Shown here: one piece after another, positions 34,101 through 46,204 of the stretch
Layout: every line of letters begins with the position of its first letter
How positions within the stretch are numbered: position 1 is the first letter of the stretch
From: Spongilla lacustris
Taxonomy: Eukaryota > Porifera > Demospongiae > Spongillida > Spongillidae
Assembly: GCA_949361645.1 (NCBI GenBank)
Contig: OX442426.1
Span: 3,034,673-3,098,672, forward strand
Length of the DNA stretch: 64,000 nucleotides
Reading direction: 5' to 3'
Notes under the pieces: model-generated
Seen by the model: only the letters and a program-made list of their open reading frames with translations
Databases searched by the model: none
Told to the model about the DNA's origin: nothing
Translations under genes and position numbers: made by a program

Positions 34101-35888
34101 TGCACAAAATACATCCATCATCTGTTTAAAGTAATGCCTACAGTTATTCTTGTAATTGTGGGACCCTCTGGCTATTAAATGTATAAACTCAGGACTCCTC
34201 AGAGCTACTGTGCCACCATAGCAAGATACAAGGTAAGTGTAAGTGTACATGCATGTGTGCATACATCATGTGGGCACAAATCCATCAAAGTTGTATGTTT
34301 CTGCCTCCAAGCACTGATCCAACCTATGGATCAAGGGTCTAAGAGGCGATACTTCACAAATTGCTTTAGCAGGACCAAGCAAGCCAATCAGTCATTGAAG
34401 GCATCAAACACATCAACATGAAAGTGTGATCTACATGAGGGCTGCTGCTTGGGATATATATTACCTTCAACATTGACCAGGTCATTTAGTGAAGTGTTGA
34501 GTTGCTAGCCAAGGATTTAGACCACAACCCTGCAGATGAAGACATCACCCACTGGATGAACTTAGGCTCAAATGTGTGCCCTACCATACATATCATCCTT
34601 GCTATGCCAATGACACAGCCACTATAGAGCTGCTTTGGGACAAGCTATGGAGTGATTGTAGCATAGGGTTTGTGACCTGCTGTCAGCAAGCATTTCCATG
34701 GGAACTGGAACAAATAACCATACTTGAGGAACATTCCTACTTATCCCACGCAAGTTGGAGGTTGCATTCCAATCTAAGCCTACGTGTTACCACAATGAGT
34801 GCCCTCACACAACTCGCATTGCAACTGTCACAATGCACTGTATCAATATTTGATGTACATGTACCGAAAAAGTGGTAACCGAAATAACAAGTAAAAATGT
34901 GACGGAAGTGACAGGTTGAAATTGTAAGTGCTGTACGTGAAGGCTAGTTTATGTTTATTTGGTTGCAAGTGAGGACTACTGAACTTTTCAGGTAAGATAC
35001 TAAGTTATCTAAGCCTTGGCGCAGTCAAAACCTAGAAACCTACACTTGTTCTATATTTCTGGTGCGCTGAAATTATGGTTGCTCAGGTAGATTAAGACAA
35101 GGCTTATTTATTTTATGCAATTAACGGGGCGGGCGCATACGTTGCTTGGTTTCAAATAACCAATGGCAGCTGATGTGTATGAACAATACACGTAGCTGTA
35201 GATAAGCGTGTGGAAAATAGCATTCTTTATGGACTAGTTCAGTTTGAGGTGTTGTTTACAGGAACAAATATTGCTTCTTTTGCTGTGCAGCGTATCACCA
35301 CCACAATTTGTCGGAATCGAGTGACATGTGCAGCTGTCGAGGTGGCCGTGTAGGACCTTAAGATAAACATATATAGGCTTTGTCGGAGGGGATGCCAACG
35401 GGTTTCTGGGTATTTTATTAGTCGGATACATGTGTAGAATCCGTTTTGGGGTTGGGGTTGGAAGGAATAACTACTTGAAGCATACAGGCAAAAAATAACA
35501 GTTAGAACCCAAAGTACCGTGCCCAATGTTCAGGCTTCGATCATAACTGTGTTAGTCAATTATCTAAACCCCAATCGGCAAAAACATAGTAGATGTAGAT
35601 AGTGGTAGCTTTGTTTTGAACCAAAAGAAACTGGTAGAGGTACTTGTTTACTGGTCTGGCAAATGCACACAAGAATACAACCAGATACAACACACTCGCA
35701 TACGCACATTGTAGCTTCATCCTGCAATGAAAATAACCATAAAACAGTCTTTAAAATGATGGCTGTCAAAACTGCTACCTGTGAGGAATAGTCGGTATTA
35801 GAAGTCAAGCGGTTCATTAAAACAATTGAATTCAATTATTGCCAAAAAGCCTTGCCTTAATGTATAAGTGACGAAGATTTTTGACAGG
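34101..35888. other. Stretch without recognised genes
   Basis: Open frames at 34576-34878 (+) and 35239-35526 (-) are unrecognised. A GC-box-like GGGGCGGGCG with a nearby CCAAT (35125-35165) could be promoter sequence, but no gene attaches to it. Confidence 0.35.
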
Positions 35889-35892
35889 TTAA

Positions 35893-38341
35893 CCTGTCGA
35901 AATTTGACAGGTTAACCTGTCAACAGAGTGTTAGGTATTTTATTGTAGAAAAGTTGATGAAAGGTTTACATTGCATTGTAACAAAATACAACTTCATATG
36001 TGTGTAGGGTTCACATGCCATGCATGTTGTCTAGGGGTTTAGGGGCAAAAATGTTCATTTGAGAGCAGCAGTACGTTGATGCCTTTCAACACAAGATCTC
36101 CCGGTTATGGAGCCACAGACACCAAAGGGTTTGCCTAACTCATTACTGCACTTCAGACAGCAGTAATATGCATTGGGACGAGTACCTACTGGACACACCT
36201 GACATCTAACAGATGTTCTATGTTTTGACTCCCTTTCACTTCTCTTTCCACTATTCCCAACTTGAGCTTTCCAATCTGCAACAGAAATGACTTCATGTGC
36301 ATTGATATCAACACAATCCTCCTCCTCCTCCTCCATCAGCACTGCTTCTCTGTTACGTTTTCGCACCTGCACCTGCTCTGCTGTTTTCTCTGGAGCTCCA
36401 GCCCTGTTATTTGTTAGCAATTGCACAGTAAGCTTCTCTACAAAGGTACCATGGTTCTGTGGAGTCACAAGATTGTTTTCCAAGCAGAAACACTTGAAAG
36501 CATCAACCTCACACATTCCACTGATAGTGCAAAACACTCTACTCATTTGTTGCTACTGCATCCTCCATTGCCAATCCCCCTTGCCTTAGATGGTTGTGTA
36601 CGTCCATGATGCATGCTGCCTGGAAATATTCCTTGACTGCTGAAGTTCTAGGCATTGTGCGAGTGATTCGCTCACTGGAACCAGTGACATCATTCAGTTG
36701 CCATCGCACCTTTACATGAGGGTCAGTGGACAAGGTGTGGTGAGCAGACCCACAAAGTATCTTCTTTGGCAGTCCCACAGTGCCAGGCTCATTCCATGCA
36801 TGTCCAAAAATGATTCTCTGGACCCCCTTGATGTTAACTGTGTGTTGAACTGCACGTGTCTCCCCTCGTGTGGCATCATCATTCCATGCAAGTGACTGGA
36901 GATACTTCTTAGGAAATCCTGCAGAAGCTGTTTTGAGCATTCCTAAGTAATATGTTCCATGCTCCAGCAGGGCCTTGACTGTCTGCACTGAGGTGAAATA
37001 AGAGTCTCCATACACAATATGACCCTTACCGTGTAGCATTTCAGTCAATATCAGGACAAGTGCAACATGCTTTGGTATTGGTCACACCACTTCTTCAGCT
37101 GCATCCTGTCTTTACCCTCCTGATACTCCAAAAAGAGCATAATGCCTGACCAAGCATCAGCCATGCATTTATACTCAGCCCCAACACCAACAGGCTTTCT
37201 GATGAGCTTTGTGAGATTAGGAATACCTTCTGGAGTATCCTTAAAGAAAGGTATCCATTTCCCCATGCTCTCATCTATGCACACACCAGTTCGAGGGCTC
37301 ACTTTTTTCTTGCGATTCTCATTGAAGGCAGCAATGAGGTACGACACACGTGCATATGGATCGGCTTCAGCTGCATCAGCGGGCCACAATTTCAAATACT
37401 TCCTCCATCCTTCAAATCTGTCTCTCACCAACCCAAACCTACCTCCAACATCCATTGGTTGCAAAAACCCAGTGGCTTTTTTCTTCCACATGTTTCTAAT
37501 GCTGCCTGATGGTAGAAGAGTCCTCCCATAAAGGATTGCCATACACTGCAAGAACTGGAACTCAGAAAATCTGTCCACATTAGCTGGCAAAGATGCATTC
37601 GTCCATCCTAAAGGCCCCTCTTGAGCCAGGAACCAATCGACAGGAAACATTAGATTCCAGCAATCTTCCTCTGTTTTGTGTTTTAGCTGTACCACCTCAT
37701 GAGGCCAGAGGAACTTGAACTGCCTGTCAGTGCAACCGTCTTTCGCGTGTTGGTCAATTGTTACTCCACCCTCCATTTTTTCCCATTTCAAGACTTCATC
37801 GCCCAGTTTGCACTCCAGCGGGTCAGTGCCATCGCTTTCACCTCCTTCGAGCATACTTTCTTCTTCATCCTCAATATCTTCATTTCTATGGTCTTCTTCC
37901 TCCTCTTCTATAGCCTCATGACGAGGGTTTTCTGCAATTGAAGTGCTTCCCGCATCAGCGCCATTACCTGATAAAGGTATTTTCTTCGGCTTCCAAAAGG
38001 ATTTCCCATGATCCAGTGTGATTCCTACACCACCAATGGACCACTTAACTCGCCAAGTGTTTTTTGTGATGGAAACCACTTTGCCATTTATACTAGCTTC
38101 TTTCCAACTCGAACCAAATGTGCGCATTAATGTATCTTTTGCCTTCGTTAACTGCCCACCATGATGAGAAACCACTTCATTTGGCTTGGGAGTTGGAAAC
38201 GATATACTAGCCTTTCTGTTGGGCGCTGATAGGTGGGTCCCAGCAGGTCCTCGTGACGCCATTTTAAGTATCAACTTTCGTCTCCAATTAATACATAAGA
38301 GTGTAGGTGAAAATTAACAGGTATACCTGTCAATTGACAGG
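35893..38341 (-). mobile_element. piggyBac element PB-1, complete
   Basis: It is flanked by TTAA at 35889-35892 and 38342-38345. Both ends begin CCTGTC and continue as self-complementary sequence: left CCTGTCGAAATTTGACAGG then TTAACCTGTCAA; right (reversed) CCTGTCAATTGACAGG then TATACCTGTTAA. One transposase gene in three overlapping frames fills the interior on the minus strand. Confidence 0.92.
36055..38274 (-). pseudogene. piggyBac transposase of PB-1 (two frameshifts)
   Basis: The N-terminus (from 38274; a methionine follows at residue 5) has an SH3-like basic stretch (KNTWRVKWSIGG) and an acidic region (IEEEEEDHRNEDIEDEEE). The core has GVCIDESMGKW (first Asp), IVYGDSYFTSVQT (second Asp) and CIMDVHNHLRQGG (third Asp), the piggyBac DDD pattern. 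The C-terminal Cys-rich finger reads RCQVCPVG ... CCLKC ... CGSITGRSC. Breaks: a one-base shift near 37060 and a second near 36545 (ATGAGTAG overlap). It cuts at TTAA and normally leaves no footprint. Both breaks must be corrected for any activity. Confidence 0.9.
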
Positions 38342-38345
38342 TTAA

Positions 38346-40880
38346 CCGGGCGCTCGTCGCTTATAGATTAATCACGCTGAGTGACTTTCATATTTTGCAA
38401 AACTTTTATACGTATTGAACGGTGGGGATAGAGTTCTGATAAACAGGTTGAAAAGGTTAAAATGTACTTGTCTTTCTTTTTTCATGGCCTTCAGATGATG
38501 CCCAAGGTGCTATCAAATGGCCTATGTGTTTGTACTTGATATACGTTCTGTGCAAAACTTACAAAGCCTTCAATGTAACCAGCAATGCTTTTTAAAGTAG
38601 TTTACGTAACCTTTCAAGCAACAAAAATAGGTTTTATGTGCTTAATGATCGAGCACATTACAACTCTTAAGTAGAAAGTTCCTTTATCTTCGAGCACTGT
38701 TAGTTGAGATTGTTTCATGGATAATGCAACACTACGACCAATTTGAATTCTGTTTTTAACCAATGCCCAAGGTACTTTTTAAACAAGGTTTACATTTTAA
38801 GCCTAGTCCCCAGGCCATTTATATTGACTACTTTTTTACTCGGCGCATGCACGTATCATGTTTACTAAGCGTTTGTATTGTTTGAACGAAGTGAATTGGA
38901 TAGAAAATAAGCTTCCTCTGTTAATTAGAGTAGCCATGTGGTCAGTTGTATGAATAAGTACTGCCATTCTCACATGAAACAAGTTCTGTTACTTTTTACA
39001 GTTATATGGTATGAGTTTGTTGTCTTTTCTCCCACACTCAGACCAAGTGCAGGCTGTCTGGACTGTTTCTTTTCAGCAGATTGAAGTGATGTGGAAAAGG
39101 ACCAGCTACACGTATATGTTCTGTATGAGTTGAGCAGTCCTGTGGCCAGTTATTTTCCACTGTTAGAGTGTTTGCCAAGGTTTTTTTTTCCCTGGATCTC
39201 ACCTCTTCCAAATTTAGCATTGTATGCCCCGGCCTGCTCAGCTCTTTGTATTGCTTGTTTGGAGAATATTGGTAGTGGATGTTATGCTGCAGCTTTCATG
39301 TGCTGTCATGCTGTAGCCGTTGTGTGTTTTCAGGCCGGCTGTAGCGGTGGTTTGTTGGTCATCTATTTGTCTGTGTGTATATAACAAAGCTTGCTTGGTG
39401 CGCATGCAACACTGCACAAAGATTGCATTCATGTCATGGAAAGGATATAAAGAGTGAGTTGGACAGTATCAGCAGTTTTGAAATGACAATCATTTCAAAA
39501 CTGCTGACAATGTTGCAATAGAATTTGCGACAACGAAACTCCAAGATGAGCAGGATGGAATTATAAAACACTATCTCAAAAGATGATAATATATTGCAAA
39601 AAAAAACAAAGATTGAAGACAAAAGGTTGATGGCAAGGCAACTACATGATGAGTTCCCAAAATATTCAGTAAAGCACCACTTCGAACACATGTGGTATTT
39701 CAATAACCAAAATTGCATTTACCAAGGTCATGCCATATCATTAAAGTGTTCCAAAAGTTCAAAGGTGCACATAGTTACTGCTACCTACTGGAACACGAAG
39801 AAAGCCTTAGCCAGGATGACGGAGATGATGTGCATATGACCGCTTATGAGTACGTACATGTATGTTACTGATGACCTAAACGTAACTTAAGTAATTATTT
39901 AATCCTATGTATATGCATACTTGTATGTACCCTACACTTAGTTAAGTTCTGGCATAATAATATTGAATGATAGAATAGCTGCAGTAAGGAGAACATAAAC
40001 CATCACAATTTTTTCTACGATCGCGCATACTTTACCATATACACTCAAAATGCAGTGATTGGAACGCTATAACTTTTGAGATACTAATCCATGCACAAGG
40101 TGTCGTTCTACAGCATTTTATTTGCTCTTTTACATAATCAGGACCCAAGGTAGTGGGTCCTATGTAGGATTGGCTTCGGATTGGCTTTAGTGGGCGTGGT
40201 TTTTGATTGAGCATTATAAAACAGTAACAAAGCATTACCATTACTCGCCAGCTCGCATACAATCCATCACAAACATGACAGATATGCACATATAACGTGA
40301 GCTTCACTAAACAGTGTCATTTACGTGGAGTGACAAGTCGGTACCAAAATTCCGCCATTTTTAATTTTTGTTCTTAGTCTTCCGTTCATCACGTATAACT
40401 CGCGACAGGAACATCGTAAGAAGACGAGATTAGCTTCAAAAAGTTGCATTTTATTTCCAAACGTGCCCTTTCATACAAATAAGACCTACAGTTGTTAGCT
40501 GGTGATGAAATGCCGTGAAGTGATCCAAGCAGGCGCAATTCATTATCAGTGAAAATTCTCGGTTGCCTAGCAGTATGCAATATGACCGCGTCATAATTTA
40601 CTGTTGCCAGGCTACGCACACGTACGCAGCTGCAGACACGTTTACAACAGGCGATTCTAATTCAGCAAAGGACCAAGCCAAAGAAAATGGCTCGTTAGCA
40701 AGGAGAACTCTCAGTTTAAGATATCCGAAGAACAAAGGGAGGCCTATCAATAAAATAAAAAAGAGGCCTATATACTCAGACTACACACAAGAGGAATCTA
40801 AGCGTCCTATACATCGCAACAAATACACTAAGCCATATATTATATTGAACACTTCTGGCAGAGACAAAAAAAATTAGGGG
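38346..40880. other. Stretch without recognised genes
   Basis: Open frames at 39091-39384 (+), 39594-39839 (+) and 40563-40877 (+) have no known motif. A perfect 17-bp hairpin lies at 39469-39507. Confidence 0.4.
39469..39507. repeat. Perfect 17-bp hairpin
   Basis: TCAGCAGTTTTGAAATG, loop ACAAT, then the exact inverse complement. The stem is too short for an animal microRNA precursor. Confidence 0.9.
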
Positions 40881-40881
40881 A

Positions 40882-41177
40882 ACAAGTAAATCAAAAACTT
40901 CTCTATCGAGAAAGTGATTGGTGGGATGTAGGATTGGTGGTGCAAAAAGCAAGGAAACAAGGTACAGTATGTTTAAGTGTGGTTTGGTAGGATCCTACAA
41001 CTATAACAGTCCTACATTTGCAAATAGGCTTCTTCATTTGCAAATTCATGACTGTGAGTTGTAGGATCCTACCAAACCTCACTTTAACATACTGTACCTT
41101 GTTTCCTTGCTTTTTGCACCACCAATCCTACATACCACCAATCACTTTCTCGATAGAGAAGTTTTTGATTTACTTGT
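40882..41177. repeat. Near-perfect 296-bp hairpin (foldback)
   Basis: The left arm 40882-41002 (ACAAGTAAATCAAAAAC ... GTAGGATCCTACAACT) and right arm 41057-41177 are inverse complements with only a few differences over about 121 bp. The 54-base loop itself contains ATTTGCAAAT/ATTTGCAAAT words. No coding capacity. It could be a foldback MITE or a source of long double-stranded RNA. Confidence 0.92.
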
Positions 41178-41179
41178 AA

Positions 41180-41339
41180 TACAAGATTTCGTAGTACAAA
41201 AACATGATTAAAAATCTTGAAGTACACAACGAGCACCCTCGCACCTCGCATTGCATGTAAGCCGATTTGTTAACACAACGAGCGCTCTCATTGCACCTAA
41301 TCTAAGCCCGTATGCATTGTTACCACAACACACACACCG

Positions 41340-41374
<35 letters not shown>

Positions 41375-42515
41375 ACGGCCCGGAATAAAGCAGGTAGCCC
41401 TGCAACTCTTTAACACACCGTTCAAATCTAGCAGGATCAAGACCAAAAAAGGCACGTTGATTCACGATCATATTATATTTACTTACGGCCGGTGCAGTGA
41501 ATCGTAGTACAAAACATACGTAATTCCACCTTGTGCTTTGAAGTAGTAGACCTTTGAACACTCTTCTTCTGTACAGCTGCTGCTCTGATCAGATATTACA
41601 TGCAGCTGCCCAATCGTCCTGATACAGTCCTGGTTCAGAACACAGGCCGTACCTCGGAACTGGACTTGCGATTAGTTTGTTTGTTTTTTTTCATAACATA
41701 AATACGTATACAGTATACTGCCATCTCCGGTCTGAAACTCGGAATCAGTAGTAGAAGCAAGGATTATTAACATTACATGGATTGGAAACCAGTTGTCACC
41801 ATCCTCGTTTCGCCACGTACCCCGACCAAGACGCAAAACTAAGCCTTCTTTAGCCTTTAAAGAGGTTTGTACTTGCTGTACTAAGCTTTTGTATGTTTTT
41901 ATGTACAGATATATAACAGTGTCCTTTGTACAGTTTTAACTTAACTTGTTTGCTCCAATTGAAATCATTAGGCCTATTTGGTACGTGGCGCCTCTGATCC
42001 GTGTGCTGGCTAGTTTCCGTAGGCCTACCGCTGGGCCAATTTTTATCGCTACAACGTTACCATGTAGCCCATGGAGGTTTATAGGCCGAGTTCGTCTCTC
42101 AGGTCTTAGACGCATTGCGTTTTGGAGATAATAACCATTTTGTCGCGAAAAAGAGCTAGTTTTGTGGGCATGCAGGCTTGTCGGGTCCAACAAGGGATGG
42201 TGCTGTAAATACCCGGCGTTTTTGATGGTATATAGCATCCCTAGTGTATGCGCGTTTCTTTATCTTTAACGGGCACTTTATATAACACTTTATAACTACT
42301 AGTATACACATGTAGATCAAATGCCTAAAGTGAAAAAGAGTACGAAGAAATTCAGACAAAACTCTGGCGTTAGTGGCGTACACTACCATGCGCCTCCGTC
42401 TCCACCGTCGGTCTCATCTAGCTCTGCATGATGCAGCCATGGGCATTGGCAATCATGAATAATTCATGCACCAGGATAGCGATTTTGCGGGTTTTCAATC
42501 CATGTAATGTTAACA
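41180..42515. other. Stretch without recognised genes, with a C35 tract
   Basis: Holds the C35 tract at 41340-41374. Open frames such as 41208-41561 (-) owe part of their length to this tract (poly-Gly). No domain recognised. Confidence 0.4.
41340..41374. repeat. C35 homopolymer
   Basis: Thirty-five cytosines on the + strand, preceded by an ACACACACCG stretch; the opposite strand is poly-G. Length in the real genome is uncertain, since such runs are hard to sequence. Confidence 0.9.
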
Positions 42516-42549
42516 AGGCGACACCAAGTTGATTTCATGTTTCTCGGAC
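42516..42549. repeat. Left 34-bp terminal inverted repeat
   Basis: Starts AGGCGACACCAAG, ends TTTCTCGGAC. Pairs with 45000-45033 with one mismatch. Confidence 0.92.
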
Positions 42550-42769
42550 AGCTGGACTAAAAAAAGTGACCCGGTCGCCGGGGGGGGAAAGAAAAAAAAG
42601 TTAAATGAATATAATTATACTTTTGTGAATATGATATTAAAGATTCCACAAGCGCGCACATACCTATGTTATTACATACAACGCTTGCGCATGCAGAGGT
42701 TATTACATATACATCGCACGTAATAAAAAGAACTACACTGACACAAAACCAAACAAAAATACAATTCCT

Positions 42770-44769
42770 TCAACTTGATTGTTGCGTTTGCCTTTTGGCC
42801 ATGATTGAGGGTTGCTTACAGTGGGGTTTCTTCCCATCGCTTAAACACAAGAAGCAAATGGGATAGACTACAGCGTATCTTTTCTTCAGCTCTCGGATGG
42901 TGTCATCATTCACCAGTGCTTCCTCTGGAACTCCACAATAGTAGCACACTGGAGGAAAGTGCACTAGTACAGAGCTGTAGTACTGTGTTTCAATGCAACT
43001 AGAACACACTAGAGCTTCTCTGACCACAATAGTGTCACTATAAGATGTGTCAGATGCAAACAGAGAAGCACCACATGTATATAAATCAGATTCTATGATG
43101 ATATCCAGAGATGTTGACTGTTCTTGAGATAGTTTGGTTTTAGAATATATGCACCTAGGTTTGTGGCATTCACCACATACTATAGCTCTTCTCACTTTAC
43201 CACATTCGAGTAATGATTTCCTTCCTTTGTCTACCTGCTTTGCTTCTTCAGAAGGACCTGGAATACGTGATGGTCTATCCTTATCTGAGGGATCTTGCCC
43301 ATAGAGGTCACAAAACTTCTGGTAGTGCTCTTTATTATTGTCTAGAAGAGGCAGGGGGAGATACTTGAGTGAATCAAATACTTCTTTTTGTAAACGTACT
43401 GGATGTTGTACACAATAAAAGCAACTTGTGTCTATGCATTTCTTGATTTAAAACATGTACTGTGAGCATTTACAATGACTCTTCATAAAGCTTTGCAATG
43501 CATCAGATGCCTTATAGCTTTTAGAACTAATGACACCTTGATCAAGTGAAGGGTCAAAATTTAATGCATACTGAAATTGCTCACTAAGTTGGGCATCAGA
43601 AGCCGGCAATCCCTGTTTCACTGAACTTTCCTTGATCTTCATTGCCATAAACCTCTGGCTGACAGCTATTATTGGATGTGCCATTGAGTCCCTGAAAGCA
43701 GAACATAGTTCTGGGCAATTATGAATAGCTTCTCTAACAGCAGTCAGGGAATTCTTGTTTTTAACAAGTTGTTCAAATCTATCAGGCATAGCAGTTCTAG
43801 CTAATGAAACATTTTGTAGTGCTAAATTAAGAGTTGACATTACCCGCTCTGCCACATTCTGCCATGATTGATAAGGGCATGTCCTTTCACACACCAACAT
43901 ATCCAAATTCAGGGCACAAAAAATAGTCAGTGCAGCCACCTGGACAGAGGCAAATGTAACACGATGGTCATGTCCACCATCACTAATCAAAGCAACTATT
44001 GGTTGGGTTGGTGAGCTAAGAGACTTAATCGAGTTAGTTACCTCAGTTGCATGCCTGAAAGCATTTGAGGGTTGTGTGACCTTGTCCTTATTTGTGACAA
44101 AAGCTTGACCACTATAAAAAGAATCTGTTTCCATTATAGGCACATTGATTATGAATGCAACTGAGGGAACAATACCATGCACATGAAAGTCATGATCTAA
44201 AGCTTCTAGTTGCGGACCATGAAGTGGAACCAAAAAACGGTTGTGCCCACGAACACCAGTAGAAACAGGGCAACTGGGTTCACCAACAGGTATAATGGAT
44301 TTATCATCAACAGAAACTAACATCATATGATCAATATACTTTACAGAAAAGCATCATACATACTGAAGAAGAGCACTAACATAGTGAGAATCTGGATGAC
44401 TTTAACGCAACTGGCGGACTTGTACTCCATATTTCACTTAAAACGCCCAGTGTATTTAAGAGCTGTATCAGTATATGGATTGGATGGCCAAAATTGAAGG
44501 CAAGCCCACTCTACTGAAGGTATGGGAGGTGCTGAGTTGATGTATTTTTTGTTCAATCTTTCAGTAATTAGATCACATAAATGGCGAATGGAAATTGCAA
44601 AAGGCATATGCGTGGGATCAACAAACATAGCGTTGTTTGAAATAGAGACTTTCTCCGCTGTAGACGTCAGCTGCAATTTATGGACGATATCTCCAAACGT
44701 ATCTTCAAATGAGCACTGCAAAACTTTTCGTGGAATGACAATGATACAACCACATTTCACTAATGACAC
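42770..44769 (-). pseudogene. Putative DDE transposase of the 42.5-45.0 kb element
   Basis: N-terminal part: KKYINSAPPIPS, LQFWPSNPYTDTALKYTGRF. After one frame change, stops at about 44402 and 44351, then VSVDDKSIIPVGEPS (candidate first Asp), DHDFHVHGIVPSV, FRHATEV, IVALISDGGHDHRVTFASVQ (candidate second Asp), LDMLVCERTCPYQSWQNVAERVMSTLN (candidate Glu). The spacing resembles the Tc1/IS630 D..D..E arrangement. A TAA at about 43448 precedes a C-terminal Cys-rich part (CFYC, CGECHKPRCIYSK, CSSC, CYYC, CFLC). I recall similar uncharacterised predictions in corals. Alternative: a non-transposase protein carried by the element. Confidence 0.7.
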
Positions 44770-44999
44770 TTATCCGTAAGAACGAGGACATATTAGATAC
44801 TCTGACAGTACAAGACTGCAGTCAAGTGCACAGCCGCTATATTAGAGCAGTAAACTTCTAACAATCGATGCGGCATTATTGTGAAGGAATAATAATAAAC
44901 AATAGTGGCGTGCGCAGTGCATGGTTGCGGTAATAATTAGAGATGACACACCCCTAATTTATATTTTTTTCTTGAAGTTCAATTGAAATGACCCGCCGG

Positions 45000-45033
45000 G
45001 TCCGAGAAACATGAAATCAACTTGGAGTCGCCT
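45000..45033. repeat. Right 34-bp terminal inverted repeat
   Basis: GTCCGAGAAACATG ... GGAGTCGCCT, inverse of the left end. Confidence 0.92.
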
Positions 45034-46200
45034 AATCCTTGGTAGAAGGTAGCCCGATCTTCACCGACGCGTTACGTTATGGCCAAATTATACGGACTAC
45101 ACACCCGCAGGAAGCAGTTGAAAATTGATTATGCCAGCATAGTGAATTGCAGCTAGGAGGTCTGAATCAGAACCTCAGAAGCTAAAACATTTCGTACAAT
45201 CTGCGTTTTTGGCTCAAGAGAACAGGAAAATAGCTATGCATTTTCTGTAGGACTGAGCAGATGCACTGCCACTTCGCGTCCCTGACAGCAATGCATGCAC
45301 CTGTGTGACATGCTGCCCAATATACATGTTCCAGTGACAGGAAAATCTGCCATAAATATATATTGAACGGGCCATTTGTTCTGAAGCAATATACCTGCTC
45401 ATCCCCCTTACAAGTAGAGTCTCCACTGAAATGATGATAGATCTGGTAGCGTACCCCTGTCTATTGCCTGGGCTGCATCAATAACATAGTATTCTGAAAG
45501 ACATGTACAGTATCCGCATGTTGGGCGCAAATTGTGAATTTGCGCAATTTATAAATTGCGCTGCACAATTTGTGAATTTACAATTTGTACAACAATTTTG
45601 CAAATTGGGAATCGTACTACCCACGGTCCATTTATAAATTGCGCAATGACAGTAAAGTTGCGCAATTTGTGAATTGTATATAACTACCCTATAAACAATT
45701 CATTTCAGTCCTACAGGCAATGCACACGCGATACATTTATCAGTTCATCCTTTGACACGCATGGTGCATTTCCAGTCACAATTTGAATGTCTAAATACTG
45801 CATCAGGAATATGTTCACATGACTTGTGATACCAATCTTTGCATACGGTACATTGGGTCATGTGATGTTCTGTTTCAGCTGGCTTGCGACATGTACAGAA
45901 CACATATGTGTACTCTGTTTTGGGCCTTCATGGCTTTATTGACTTCAACGGGAATGGTACAATCTGTTTTTTAGACAAGCATTCATGTGACCTTAGCTTT
46001 GTCTGTTCATATTCACAAGTAGCTGGGTTGTTGCCATATGCCAAATCAGTAGCAAATGCTATAGATTACACACCACAGTCAGAAGCTCTGTCTTGAAATT
46101 GATTTTCAATGTTATTCTTCGATTACCAGTGCGAAGCAAGGAAGCTATTTGCATTTTTGTGTTAGTAGATACTGAACTGTATACACTGTCGTAAATTTAC
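45034..46200. other. Stretch without recognised genes, with palindromes
   Basis: No coding domain recognised. 45530-45680 holds clustered AATTTGTGAATT-like words, including the perfect palindrome GCGCAATTTATAAATTGCGC at about 45551-45570 and degenerate copies on both sides. Confidence 0.5.
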
Positions 46201-46204
46201 ACAA

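Larger units (their letters stand above)
42516..45033 (-). mobile_element. TIR element with an unclassified DDE-type gene, 2.5 kb
   Basis: 34-bp terminal inverted repeats differ at one base: left AGGCGACACCAAGTTGATTT onward (42516-42549), right its inverse (45000-45033). One decayed gene on the minus strand occupies 44769-42770. No clear target duplication: flanks are GTTAACA and AATCCTT. The gene is not a hAT, piggyBac, Tc1, Harbinger or MULE protein by its motifs. Confidence 0.8.

Noticed and set aside
35125..35165. GC box and CCAAT as a promoter
   Set aside because: No gene could be attached to it on either strand.
35239..35526. Possible small secreted protein with a signal-like start (VLWVLTVIFCLYASSS)
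   Set aside because: It begins at a TTG after an in-frame stop, has no ATG, no recognised exon border and a rival frame over the same bases.
35880..35935. TGACAGGTTAACCTGTC repeats as an operator or CRISPR-like pair
   Set aside because: They are the end and flank of the PB-1 piggyBac element, as shown by TTAA and the matching right end.
37142..37531. Plus-strand open frames inside PB-1
   Set aside because: Antisense shadows of the transposase gene.
41208..41561. Open frame with a poly-glycine run on the minus strand
   Set aside because: The run is the C35 tract; nothing else in the frame resembles a domain.
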